Positions 17,510 through 25,730 of a stretch of 64,000 bases of DNA are shown here, in pieces. The stretch comes from Bradyrhizobium sp. BR13661. GTDB taxonomy: Bacteria > Pseudomonadota > Alphaproteobacteria > Rhizobiales > Xanthobacteraceae. Where the stretch lies: the NCBI RefSeq assembly GCF_029892425.1, contig NZ_JARXWB010000030.1:1-64000 (forward strand). Direction: 5' to 3'. Every line of letters begins with the position of its first letter. Position 1 is the stretch's first letter. A program made the translations under genes and the position numbers. A model generated the notes under the pieces. It saw only the letters and a list, made by a program, of their open reading frames with translations, had not been told where the DNA came from and searched no databases.

Positions 17510-17791
17510 GTGGAACGTCAACTGCTTCTGGCTGTCGCCCTGATCACAGGGACGAGCTTGTTGGGCACGAGCTTGCCAGCGGCGGCGCAGGGCACTTCCT
17601 CGAACGGTGTGCGCAGCGGCTATGCCGGGACGAACTCGTCCAGCTCGACCACCACGTCGACAGGATCGTCCACTGGAGCTTCCTCCACCCAGGCACCTCG
17701 GAACCTGGGTACCGGCCAAGGACGAACCGAAGGCGCTATGGGCCTCTCACCCCAGTTGCAGAAAGAGATGGGGATCAGCCGTCAACAATAG
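17510..17791 (+). CDS. small exported Ser/Thr-rich protein
   Basis: A GTG at 17510 starts a 93-residue product with a signal peptide (MERQLLLAVALITGTSLLGT, cleavage near PAAAQG). A low-complexity Ser/Thr/Gly region (SSSSTTTSTGSSTGASS) and a C-terminal MGLSPQLQKEMGISRQQ follow. It is probably periplasmic. Such proteins are frequent in Bradyrhizobium, and I know of no function. The start codon is uncertain because no strong ribosome-binding site is seen. Confidence 0.55.
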   Translation: MERQLLLAVALITGTSLLGTSLPAAAQGTSSNGVRSGYAGTNSSSSTTTSTGSSTGASSTQAPRNLGTGQGRTEGAMGLSPQLQKEMGISRQQ

Positions 17792-17902
17792 CGGCCGTTG
17801 GCGGCTCGGAAGCAGCAGCGCGACCTGACGCCAGTGGCGGGGTGTGATCACCGCGCGGGAGTTTGCGACGAAATAGCGGCGCCTCAATTGGCCTCCGCTC
17901 CG

Positions 17903-18349
17903 TTACTTCACCATCTGCCCACGCAGTTCACCACCGGGATTGAGGGCGGTGTGGATGTTCGCGTACCATTTTCCGGCCAGCAGATCCGTCGCCTGATTTT
18001 CGGTGAGCGTGGCTGTGCCCTGGATCGGGCTTTGGACCGTCTTGAACGGCAGGGCGATGCCAGCGTTCTTGCCGGCTTCACTGGGGCCATGGAAATGGGC
18101 CCCCATCGCAGGCCCCGTCAGGCCGGCAAAGGTGATCGTATAGGTCAGGGTTTTCGTATCGGTGTCAAAGGTGGCTTCTGCCTTACCCGACCCCGATGAG
18201 TTGTTGGGTGGCACTTCATTGCTGCCTTTGAGATCGGCCTGTAGTTTCACCACCTCTGCGTTTGCCGCACCAGTCGCAACGATCAGCAGAGCGGACAGCG
18301 CCGCCGTCCCCAATAGTGTCACGCAGACCCGATATCTGGCTTTCTTCAT
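17903..18349 (-). CDS. CHRD-domain exported protein
   Basis: The ATG at 18349 has a strong GGGAGGGG six bases upstream and yields MKKARYRVCVTLLGTAALSA, a signal peptide cleaved near ANAEV. The mature protein of about 115 residues is a single CHRD domain: LKGSNEVPPNNSSGSGKAEA, TLTYTITFAGLTGPAMGAHF HGP, and the closing YANIHTALNPGGELRGQM. CHRD domains are beta-rich modules named after chordin; the His of AHFHGP and NIHT are characteristic. Bacterial stand-alone CHRD proteins are exported and of unknown role. The gene stands alone. Confidence 0.9.
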   Translation of the reverse strand: MKKARYRVCVTLLGTAALSALLIVATGAANAEVVKLQADLKGSNEVPPNNSSGSGKAEATFDTDTKTLTYTITFAGLTGPAMGAHFHGPSEAGKNAGIALPFKTVQSPIQGTATLTENQATDLLAGKWYANIHTALNPGGELRGQMVK

Positions 18350-18513
18350 GGCACCCCTCCCTGCGGGCTCATTGGCCCGACGCGGATGGAACACCGGCCG
18401 CAGCCGGAAATTCCGGATGCGGATTAATGCACGATTCGGGACAATTTTCGCGGGAAACTCAGCGGTCCCGCAGCGGCCGGTCTCACGCGAACGGCCGAGG
18501 GGGCAAGGGCGGC

Positions 18514-18798
18514 TTAGGCCACTCCGCGCTTATTATAGACCTCGTTCGGCGTCAGGAGTTCGGCCATCTGCCGGTGGGTGGCCTGAAGCGCCTCGATGGC
18601 ACTATCGAAGTCATAATCCGACTCGCGAACGGAGGCGAAGAATTTGGCCGTCAGCGCCAGGTCCAGCTTCACCCGCGTTGCGCCATCCCGGCTTTTCTTA
18701 CGGTCAAGCGACAAGTGAATGGCTCGCAGTCTCGCCTCGCCGCTGCTGCAGTCGCAGAGCGCGCCGAGTTCGTCATATGTCATCCAGATCTGAGGCAT
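18514..18798 (-). CDS. hypothetical protein (94 aa), helix-turn-helix-like N terminus
   Basis: The product starts MPQIWMTYDELGALCDCSSG EARLRAIHLSLDRKKSRDGA, which reads like a degenerate helix-turn-helix (a short helix, DCSSGEARLRAI and basic residues). It ends FDSAIEALQATHRQMAELL. GGAAGTGAC lies just upstream of the ATG. Similar short proteins are frequent in Bradyrhizobium. Regulation of DNA is a guess only. Confidence 0.6.
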   Translation of the reverse strand: MPQIWMTYDELGALCDCSSGEARLRAIHLSLDRKKSRDGATRVKLDLALTAKFFASVRESDYDFDSAIEALQATHRQMAELLTPNEVYNKRGVA

Positions 18799-18922
18799 GT
18801 CACTTCCACCACGCTTGTTCGGCCGCAGACTAGATCGTGATGTCTAAAGCTTCGTTGTGCAGGGCTCGCTGCGTCGCGCTTTCACCGCAATAGCGTCAAC
18901 GCAAGACTAAGATACAGGAGGG

Positions 18923-19369
18923 CTAAGATGCTGGGGGTCTGGCAGGCCCGAACGGAGGCCGCGGCCGCGAGCGGCTATCGAGCCCCTTCGGCAATTTGTC
19001 GGCATTGAGCTGCACGACCGCGCATTTGGCCTCGGCCACCGGCGCTTCGCCCTGGCTGTAGATCAGCGTGCACTCGAACTTGATCTCAGGCACCTCTCTC
19101 GCCGACCCCGAACATGTTGCCACCGCGCCGTTGCAGGCGCCGACGAGATCGACCACGACCTGATCCGGGCCGAACAAACCCGGGGCGCCCTCGGCATGAC
19201 GTTCTACGGTCAGCACAGCCGTAAAGCGATGCTGATCGACCTGATAGGAGCCGCCATAGGTGAAGAAGCCGTCACGGCCGGCGATCTGCCCATCAACCAG
19301 ATCGACAAGGCCTGTGCCCTGGCCACGCGGGGTCCTGAACCAGGCAGCGTATTTGCCGTCTCTCAGCAT
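18923..19369 (-). CDS. GrlR-like regulatory-fold protein
   Basis: The start at 19369 (MLRDGKYAAWFRTPRGQGTG) is chosen because GrlR-type proteins begin with a short lead and the YxAWFRTPxGxGxG motif; ATG 19378 is an alternative. The body contains LVDGQIAGRDGFFTYGGSYQ, FTAVLTVERHAEGAPGLFG and a C-terminal acidic/basic tail. The fold is lipocalin-like in the E. coli type III secretion repressor GrlR, where it binds the activator GrlA. No GrlA-like partner or type III genes are seen here, so the biological role is open. The last 20 residues are Pro/Arg rich and look like an added tail. Confidence 0.7.
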   Translation of the reverse strand: MLRDGKYAAWFRTPRGQGTGLVDLVDGQIAGRDGFFTYGGSYQVDQHRFTAVLTVERHAEGAPGLFGPDQVVVDLVGACNGAVATCSGSAREVPEIKFECTLIYSQGEAPVAEAKCAVVQLNADKLPKGLDSRSRPRPPFGPARPPAS

Positions 19370-19517
19370 GAAAAACATCCGTCGTAAAATCGAGAGGTAT
19401 TTGCGACCAACTCTGGGGCGCGACAATGACCATTGCGACGCGGTTTTCGCCAGGGTTAACGGCCTGCAAAGCCGATTCTTAAAATTGCCGGCGCAGCTGC
19501 ACACGCCGGCAGCAAAT

Positions 19518-21239
19518 TCAAAACAATTCTAAGCCGTCGTCCGCCGCCTCGACCGCTTCAACCCGCCGGGTGACGGTGCTCGACGACAGCCCGAGGGCTT
19601 GCAAGAATTCTCGATGAACGTCGCGCTCGCGCTCCATCGTGTAGCGCGCAAAAAGATCGTCGAGCAGCGCCTCGTCCTGCGGCAGCATGCGATGCGTGCC
19701 CGCGCTTGCCGTCTCGAGCCGCGTCGCGACGGTGGGCAGCGTTGCGGAGGTCTCGCCGAGCGAACGCATCAGGCCTTGCGCCGAATTCATCAGGCTCTCG
19801 AACTCGGCGCCTTCGTCGACGAGCCGGCTCATCAGCTTGCCGAGACGTTCGTTGCCACCTTCGACCTCACGCAGCGCCTGCAGGATCTGCGGCTCGAGCT
19901 TGGCGAGCTGGGTGGGATCGCCCTGGACGCGGAGCTCCTTCAACTCGCCCGCGGATTTCTCGATACCGTCGAGAACGGGGCGCAAGCGCGCGGCGCCGGC
20001 CGAGACCTGGTCGGCAGTCGCCTTGAGCTCGTTGGCGATGACGACGAAGGCGCTGCCGCGGCTGCCGAGATGGCTGGCCTTGAGGCCCGCATTCATACCG
20101 ATCAGCGTGATGTCGACCGTGGCTTCAGCGAGGCCCGCAATGGCCTGACGGAATTTCGCCAGCGTATCCTCGACGACCGCCAGGGCCTCGTCGACCGAGC
20201 GGCCGGCGCTCTCGCAGGTCGCAATCAGGGTCGAGGCGTGGGCCAGCGTCTGCTTGATGCGGGTGAGGAACGACGAGGAGGATCCGTTCTCGCCGCCGAA
20301 CAGCGTCCGGCCGTGACCGACAACGCCGCTTGCGTCATTCAGGATCTCCGTCAGCGCGCGGACGATCTGACCGATGTCGCCGCCGAACTCGCGTTGGGCG
20401 TCCCTCAGCTGGGCCGCCTGCAGCGTGCGGATCGCATGGGCGCCGTCTTCGCTTGCGACCGGTCCGGGGACGAGGCTCGGCCCCGAGCCGGACGACAGGC
20501 GCAAGCCGTGACAGACATGTTCGAGGCGCTGCCGGGTGCTGTCGCCAGCTTGCAAGGATATGATCGCGCCGCCCACCGCTTCTGCGATCTTCCGCGTGCT
20601 GCCGCTGGCGAGATCGGCGAGATGGCTGCTCTTGCTGCGCTGCTCGCGCAGGCCGGAATAGGCCGCACCGAGTTCGGTGCTTTCCGCGACCAACTGACCG
20701 CCGTAAGTCTTCTCGAATTCCTTCTGCCGGCCGGATGCAGTGGCGACCGCCTCCGACAGGCGCTGCTGGTCCCGCGCGCAGCCCTCGATCGAGCCTTGCA
20801 CGGCCTTGCCGAGGTCGTAGGCCTCCTGCGTGAAGGCGAGAAAGCCCTCGCGGTCGCCGTCGAGCGATGCCGCCTCGATCCGGGCGCTGCGCGCGATGAT
20901 GGTAATCATCCCGATATGCTTGAACAACGGCTTGAGCAACGCAGACGCCTCGGTCGTGCTCTTGCCAATCATCGCAAGCAGCGCGCTCTCGGCCGGCAAC
21001 GCCCGCGCCAGCTCGCTCAGTCGCGCCGCGATCTCCTGCAGTGCCGTCGCGGCGCCCTCGATCTCGGCGCCGGAGAGCTCTCCGGAGAGAGACGCGAGCC
21101 CCTGATTCAGGTCCTTGAAGATGATGTGGCCGCGCCCGAGCTCGCCACCCACGCGTGCAAATATGGTCTCGATGCGCGACGAGACGTCCTCGACCGCTGC
21201 AACCGCATCCGTCACATTGCTGGCCGGGTTTGCAGACAT
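19518..21239 (-). CDS. soluble MCP-like protein with two degenerate signalling tips
   Basis: This protein of 573 residues, starting at 21239 five bases beyond the cheB stop, has no membrane segment. It is almost entirely helical. Two regions resemble the MCP signalling tip: IGMITIIARSARIEAASLDG near residue 125, and DITLIGMNAGLKASHLGSRG with FVVIANELKATADQVSAGAA near residue 385. Both lack the full ALNAxIEAARAGExGRGFAVVA signature. It is translated with cheB and ends the chemotaxis cluster. It could act as a cytoplasmic array component, decoy or scaffold, but whether it contacts CheA/CheW is unknown. Confidence 0.7.
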   Translation of the reverse strand: MSANPASNVTDAVAAVEDVSSRIETIFARVGGELGRGHIIFKDLNQGLASLSGELSGAEIEGAATALQEIAARLSELARALPAESALLAMIGKSTTEASALLKPLFKHIGMITIIARSARIEAASLDGDREGFLAFTQEAYDLGKAVQGSIEGCARDQQRLSEAVATASGRQKEFEKTYGGQLVAESTELGAAYSGLREQRSKSSHLADLASGSTRKIAEAVGGAIISLQAGDSTRQRLEHVCHGLRLSSGSGPSLVPGPVASEDGAHAIRTLQAAQLRDAQREFGGDIGQIVRALTEILNDASGVVGHGRTLFGGENGSSSSFLTRIKQTLAHASTLIATCESAGRSVDEALAVVEDTLAKFRQAIAGLAEATVDITLIGMNAGLKASHLGSRGSAFVVIANELKATADQVSAGAARLRPVLDGIEKSAGELKELRVQGDPTQLAKLEPQILQALREVEGGNERLGKLMSRLVDEGAEFESLMNSAQGLMRSLGETSATLPTVATRLETASAGTHRMLPQDEALLDDLFARYTMERERDVHREFLQALGLSSSTVTRRVEAVEAADDGLELF

Positions 21240-21244
21240 CGCAA

Positions 21245-22336
21245 TCAGCCCGCCACCGCCGGGTGCCCGGCCTGAAACCATTGCATGATCTCGCGCGGAA
21301 TCTGGTTCAGCGAGACCACCTTCTCGACCCCGCCGTGGGCAATGGCTTCCTTGGGCATGCCGAACACCACGCAGCTTTCCTCGTCCTGCGCCCGGGTCGA
21401 GGCGCCGAGCTTGCGCATCTCCAGCATGCCGCGCGCGCCATCATCGCCCATGCCGGTCATGATGACACCGAGCGCGTTGGCTCCGGCATGCTGGGCAGCC
21501 GAGCGAAACAGCACGTCGACCGAAGGACGATGCCGCGACACCGGCGGCCCGTCCTTGATCGCGACCTGAAAGCGCTGGCCGATGCGCTGAAGCAGCATGT
21601 GGCGCGCACCCGGAGCGATATAGGCCCAGCCCGGCAGCACCGGCTCGCCGTCCTCGGCCTCCTTGACGCGGATCTGGCAGACGCTGTCGAGCCGCCTGGC
21701 AAAGGCCGCCGTGAAACCCGCCGGCATGTGCTGGACGATCAGGATCGGAGGACAGTTCGCGGGCAGCATCTCAAGCACGTCGTTGAGTGCTTCGGTTCCG
21801 CCCGTCGAGGCACCGATGCAGACGATGCGCTCGGTCGTCGGTCGAACCTTGCCCAGCACTGGCGGCGGGATGATGGCGTCCGCCGTCAGCTTCTTCTCGA
21901 TCACCCGCCGTTCCGCACGTGGCCGCACACGCGCGCGCGCCGCCGACTTCACGGATTCACGCAAGCGCGTCGAGCACTCGAGCAACGCCTGACGCGTGTC
22001 GATCTTCGGCTTCGGCACGATATCGACGGCGCCAGCCTCGAACGCCTCGAACATCACGTGCGAGCCTTCTTCGGTGAGCGAGGAGCAGATGATCACCGGA
22101 ATCGGACGCTGCGCCATGATCTTGCGCAGGAACGTCATGCCGTCCATGCGCGGCATCTCGAGGTCGAGGATCATGACGTCGGGGATTTCGTCCTGGAGGC
22201 GCCGTGCGGCAACGAACGGATCGGACGCCGTCGCCATCACCTCGATATCAGGGTCATCGTTGAGGATCGTCTGAAGGATTTGGCGCACCGACGCCGAATC
22301 GTCCACGATCAGTACGCGAACTTTCTCCCCCGGCAT
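21245..22336 (-). CDS. cheB: chemotaxis protein-glutamate methylesterase/deamidase
   Basis: CheB removes methyl groups from receptor glutamates to adapt the array. The 363-residue chain has an N-terminal receiver (phospho-acceptor Asp58 in [14 protein letters not shown], with Lys109) and a C-terminal methylesterase. Its catalytic triad is visible as Ser177 (IGASTGG), His203 (VQHMPAGF) and Asp299 (MTGMGDDGA). The linker of about 40 residues is basic ([11 protein letters not shown]). It follows cheR by 18 bases and precedes the soluble MCP-like gene, so the three are probably co-transcribed. All residues needed for activity are present. Confidence 0.95.
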   Translation of the reverse strand: MPGEKVRVLIVDDSASVRQILQTILNDDPDIEVMATASDPFVAARRLQDEIPDVMILDLEMPRMDGMTFLRKIMAQRPIPVIICSSLTEEGSHVMFEAFEAGAVDIVPKPKIDTRQALLECSTRLRESVKSAARARVRPRAERRVIEKKLTADAIIPPPVLGKVRPTTERIVCIGASTGGTEALNDVLEMLPANCPPILIVQHMPAGFTAAFARRLDSVCQIRVKEAEDGEPVLPGWAYIAPGARHMLLQRIGQRFQVAIKDGPPVSRHRPSVDVLFRSAAQHAGANALGVIMTGMGDDGARGMLEMRKLGASTRAQDEESCVVFGMPKEAIAHGGVEKVVSLNQIPREIMQWFQAGHPAVAG

Positions 22337-22354
22337 GTTGCAACGTGCTCCCGA

Positions 22355-23209
22355 TCAAACCTGGAAAATGGTCGGCTGAACCTGCTTCAGGCCCGGAACA
22401 GAACTGTGAACCATCGACTCGGAATGTCCGACCAGCAAATACCCGCCGGGCCGCAGATGACTGCAAAGCTGCTCGACCACCTTGCGCTGCGTCGGCTTGT
22501 CGAAATAGATTAGCACATTGCGGCAGAAAATCATGTCGACGTCGCGGTCGACCGGATAGGCCGGATCCATCAGGTTCATCCGCATGAAATGCGTCATGCG
22601 CCGCAGTTCGGGCACCACCCGCGCTTCGCCGCGCGACTTGTCGCGTGAGGACAGGAAATACCGCTTCACGAACGGCTCCGGCACCGGTGCCAGCACGTCG
22701 CGGGTGTAGATCGCGGTCTTGGCGAGGCGCAGCACCGCGGTCGAGATGTCGGTTCCAAGGATGCGATACTGAAACCGCGATCCGCTTCGCGTCATGTCGT
22801 CCAGCACCATGGCCACGGTATAGGCTTCCATGCCGGTAGAGCTCGCCGAGCTCCAGACCTTCAGGTTCGCGTCTCTGCGGCCGTGCGCCTTGAGCAGCGC
22901 CGGGACGGCGATCTCCCGCATGAAGGTGAAATGCTGCGGCTCGCGGAAGAAGTCGGTCTTGTTGGTCGTCACCACATCGATCAGATGGGTGAGCTCTGCG
23001 TCGAAATGTTCCGGCTCGAACAGGTTGTCGACATATTCGTTGAGGTCAGAGAAATTCAACGCCCGCACACGCTTGTGCAGGCGCCCCTCCAGCATCAGCC
23101 GCTTGCCCTGCGGCAGCTTGATCCCGACCTGGCCCTCGATCAGTTCGGCAATGGTGCGGAAATGGCGGTCCGACAGATGCACAGCCGTATCCTGCATGGC
23201 GGGCATCAT
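22355..23209 (-). CDS. cheR: chemotaxis receptor glutamate methyltransferase
   Basis: CheR transfers methyl groups from SAM to receptor glutamates. The 284-residue product has the N-terminal helical domain (HFRTIAELIEGQVGIKLPQG KR) and the SAM-binding domain, seen in FFREPQHFTFM, KVWSSASSTGMEAYTVAMVL, ILGTDISTAVLRLAKTAIYT and FCRNVLIYFDKPTQRKVVEQ. The family motif is usually SAGCSxGEE; here it reads SSASSTGMEAYT, a noticeable variation in the SAM pocket. ATG 23209 is preferred over a GTG at 23218 because GGGGGTGG lies before it. A hairpin terminator (23301-23335) separates it from the upstream MCP. Confidence 0.9.
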   Translation of the reverse strand: MMPAMQDTAVHLSDRHFRTIAELIEGQVGIKLPQGKRLMLEGRLHKRVRALNFSDLNEYVDNLFEPEHFDAELTHLIDVVTTNKTDFFREPQHFTFMREIAVPALLKAHGRRDANLKVWSSASSTGMEAYTVAMVLDDMTRSGSRFQYRILGTDISTAVLRLAKTAIYTRDVLAPVPEPFVKRYFLSSRDKSRGEARVVPELRRMTHFMRMNLMDPAYPVDRDVDMIFCRNVLIYFDKPTQRKVVEQLCSHLRPGGYLLVGHSESMVHSSVPGLKQVQPTIFQV

Positions 23210-23300
23210 CGCCGCCACCCCCGGCCCCGAAGGCCCGCATGCAATGAATGTCGGACCATCAGGGCCATCTGGAATCCTACGCGTTTACGCGACAACCGAA

Positions 23301-23335
23301 GAAGGCAGGCCCGCCTCAAAGGCGGACCTGCCTTC
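23301..23335 (-). terminator. hairpin between the third MCP gene and cheR
   Basis: A 16-bp stem (GAAGGCAGGCCCGCCT at 23301, loop CAA, AGGCGGACCTGCCTTC at 23320) with a single mismatch follows the MCP stop codon. The T-run on the minus strand is weak (TTCTTCGG), so it may be a terminator, an attenuator or an mRNA stabiliser that lowers cheR/cheB expression relative to the receptors. Confidence 0.65.
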
Positions 23336-23343
23336 GAAAAACC

Positions 23344-25149
23344 TCAGCGTTGAAAATCGGCGTCCCGATCGTCCTCGCCGTCGTTCATATCGAACGCGAA
23401 GCCACCTGCACCCGCAGCCTTCATGGCGCGTGCCGGTTTGGCCTGCGGCTTCTTGGCGGGACGCTCGGCTGCTGCCATGGTCGCAGCCTTGGCGCGGAGC
23501 TGAGTGACGGCCCGGTCGATCGGTGCCGGGGCATGGCTCTTAGCGCCGTGCTCGATGCGGAAATAAGCAATCGTCGACTGGAGCTGCTCGGCCTGCGAGG
23601 CGAGTTCTTCCGAAGTGGACGACACCTGCTCGGACGCGCTTGCATTCTGCTGCCCGACCTTGTCGAGCTGCTGGATCGCCTGGTTGATCTGCGAGGAGCC
23701 GACATCCTGCTCGCGGCAGGCCGCAGTGATCTCTTCGACGAGCTCGGCCGTCTTCTTGATATCGGGCACGAGCTTGGACAGCATCGCGCCGGCCTCCTGC
23801 GCGACCTTGACGGTCTCCGTCGACAGAGTACCGATCTCGGCTGCGGCCGCCTGGCTGCGCTCGGCAAGCTTGCGCACCTCGGAGGCGACCACCGCAAAGC
23901 CCTTGCCGTGCTCGCCGGCGCGCGCGGCCTCGACCGCCGCGTTGAGCGCAAGCAGGTCGGTCTGGCGCGCGATCTCCTGCACGATGGTGATCTTTTCGGC
24001 GATGGTCTGCATCGCACTGACGGCGCGGCCGACCGCAGCACCGCTGGCTTCGGCGTCCTTGGCGGACTGCGCGGCGATCTTCTCGGTCTGGTTGGCGTTG
24101 TCGGCGTTCTGCTTCACGTTCGAGGCCATCTCCTCCATCGAGGAAGACGCTTCTTCGGCGGACGAGGCCTGCTCCGTCGCCCCCTGCGAGAGCTGCTCGG
24201 CGCTGGCCGAGAGCTCCTGGCTGCCGGCCGAGACGTTCTGGGCGGCGGTGAGCGCTTCAGAGACGATCTGACGGAGCTTTTCGACCATGCGCTCGAGCGC
24301 GATACCGAGCGTATCCTTCTCCGACAGTGGCTTGGCCTCGACGGTGAGGTCACCCTGCGCAATCTGGTTAGCGACCGCCGCCGTCGCATTCAGGTTCGTC
24401 GTCATGGTGCTCAAAGACTTGACGAGATCGCCGACCTCGTCATTGCTGGAAACCTCGATCTTGTAGCTGAGGTCGCCGATCGCAACTGCATCGGCGAGGC
24501 CAACGGCACGGGTGAGCCCACGGCTGATGCCGATCGCGATCCAGAACGCCGCCACCAGTGCGATTACGAGGGATACCGCGAGCAGAGCCAGCAAGGTGGT
24601 CTGGGCACGAGCGCCTTCTTCCCGCGACTGTTCGGACCGGTCAGCCATCAGCTTGGTGAGGAAGGCCACATATTCATCGGCAACCGCAATCGCTTCGCCT
24701 CCTGCCTTCCGTCCCTCCGTCGAGGAACGCTCCGCTGCCTTTGCCCTGTCGACCTTCGCGAGATGGAGCGTCTCATCCTGAACCGCATTCATCTTGCCGT
24801 AAGCAGCGGCAAACTTCTCGATCAGCTTTTTCCCCGCCTCTGTAGCGATCGCATAGAGCTCATCCTTCTTCTTGCCGAACTCCGCTCGCATGCCGCCGAT
24901 CTCGGTGGCGAAGCGATCGGTCTCCGCGTCAGATGTCGCCAGGATTGCGTTCTTTTCTGCGCGGATCTGCAGGATCACGATCTTTTGGAGTTCAGCGGCC
25001 CTCTGCAGGCGTCCGCCCGCGGACACCAGCGTCTCGCTGGAGCTCATGAGGTCGCTGAGCTTCATGTAGGAGACGGCGCCAGCGGCGACGAAGAGAAGGA
25101 GGATGATGCCGAAAGCGCTCGCAAGCTTGGCTTTGACGGTGAATCTCAT
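23344..25149 (-). CDS. methyl-accepting chemotaxis protein, one extra HAMP-like repeat
   Basis: This 601-residue receptor has TM1 (residues about 8-30), a helical periplasmic sensor (30-185, HBM/4HB type), TM2 (about 186-208), a HAMP domain and then one extra HAMP-like unit ([30 protein letters not shown], about 262-300). The cytoplasmic part has methylation helices and the invariant tip ([40 protein letters not shown]), ending in an acidic tail [25 protein letters not shown] precedes the ATG. It follows a cheW gene in the operon. The ligand is unknown. The cytoplasmic half is nearly identical to the two neighbouring receptors. Confidence 0.93.
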   Translation of the reverse strand: MRFTVKAKLASAFGIILLLFVAAGAVSYMKLSDLMSSSETLVSAGGRLQRAAELQKIVILQIRAEKNAILATSDAETDRFATEIGGMRAEFGKKKDELYAIATEAGKKLIEKFAAAYGKMNAVQDETLHLAKVDRAKAAERSSTEGRKAGGEAIAVADEYVAFLTKLMADRSEQSREEGARAQTTLLALLAVSLVIALVAAFWIAIGISRGLTRAVGLADAVAIGDLSYKIEVSSNDEVGDLVKSLSTMTTNLNATAAVANQIAQGDLTVEAKPLSEKDTLGIALERMVEKLRQIVSEALTAAQNVSAGSQELSASAEQLSQGATEQASSAEEASSSMEEMASNVKQNADNANQTEKIAAQSAKDAEASGAAVGRAVSAMQTIAEKITIVQEIARQTDLLALNAAVEAARAGEHGKGFAVVASEVRKLAERSQAAAAEIGTLSTETVKVAQEAGAMLSKLVPDIKKTAELVEEITAACREQDVGSSQINQAIQQLDKVGQQNASASEQVSSTSEELASQAEQLQSTIAYFRIEHGAKSHAPAPIDRAVTQLRAKAATMAAAERPAKKPQAKPARAMKAAGAGGFAFDMNDGEDDRDADFQR

Positions 25150-25210
25150 GGTGGGCGTTTCCTGGATTGAATTGGGTTGCTACGCTTTACGACGCATCAC
25201 TGTTACGCGT

Positions 25211-25699
25211 TCAGGCAGCACAAGAGGCGTCGATCGACGCCTCGCGCCCCTCAGGCAGTTCATCGCTGGCCATCAGCTTGGTCAGATCGAAGATGACGAC
25301 GAATTTGTCGCCCTTGCGCCCGATACCGGCCGCATAGTCCGACTGCCACCGCCCGCCCACATCAGGCACGGGCTCGATGGCCTGCTCGTCGATGTCAGTC
25401 ACTTCGAACACGCAGTCGGCCACGAAACCGACGCCGACGAGGCGTCCTTTCATCGGTACGTCAAGAATGATGATGCGGGTCGCCTCGGTGGCCGGCACGG
25501 CCGGAAGACCGAGCTTGGTCCGGAGATCCACGATCGGATACCCCGCGCCGCGCACGTCGATCATGCCGAGCAGGAAATTCGGTGCATGCGGCAGGCGCGA
25601 GATCGGCCGCATGTCCAGGATTTCCCGCACGTTGCGGATCGAGATGCCGAACGTCTCGCCGGCGAGCCCGAGCGTCAGATATTGCGAGGTTGCGGCCAT
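25211..25699 (-). CDS. cheW: CheW coupling protein (second copy)
   Basis: The start at 25699 gives MAATSQYLTLGLAGETFGIS, a 162-residue CheW-like domain. Characteristic stretches are IRNVREILDMRPISRLPHAP, LLGMIDVRGAGYPIVDLRTK and VGFVADCVFEVTDIDEQAIE. CheW links receptor tips to the CheA P5 domain in the array. It lies between two MCP genes. The other CheW (29484) is only moderately similar, so the two may serve different receptor subsets. The same frame extends far upstream through the MCP gene, but that part is antisense-style noise. Confidence 0.9.
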   Translation of the reverse strand: MAATSQYLTLGLAGETFGISIRNVREILDMRPISRLPHAPNFLLGMIDVRGAGYPIVDLRTKLGLPAVPATEATRIIILDVPMKGRLVGVGFVADCVFEVTDIDEQAIEPVPDVGGRWQSDYAAGIGRKGDKFVVIFDLTKLMASDELPEGREASIDASCAA

Positions 25700-25730
25700 G
25701 CTTGGGTCCCGGTTCAGATGGTTGTTGTTG

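Noticed and set aside
16897-17847. 316-codon frame spanning the VanZ pseudogene
   Set aside because: It is out of frame with the VanZ-like and Ser/Thr-rich proteins and its translation has no protein-like pattern.
19599-21275. 558-codon plus-strand frame opposite the soluble MCP-like gene
   Set aside because: Arg/Leu/Gly-rich translation typical of an antisense shadow; the minus-strand gene is supported by its link to cheB.
23248-25170. 640-codon plus-strand frame opposite an MCP gene
   Set aside because: It is the shadow of the receptor gene in high-GC sequence, with no domain and no ribosome-binding site.
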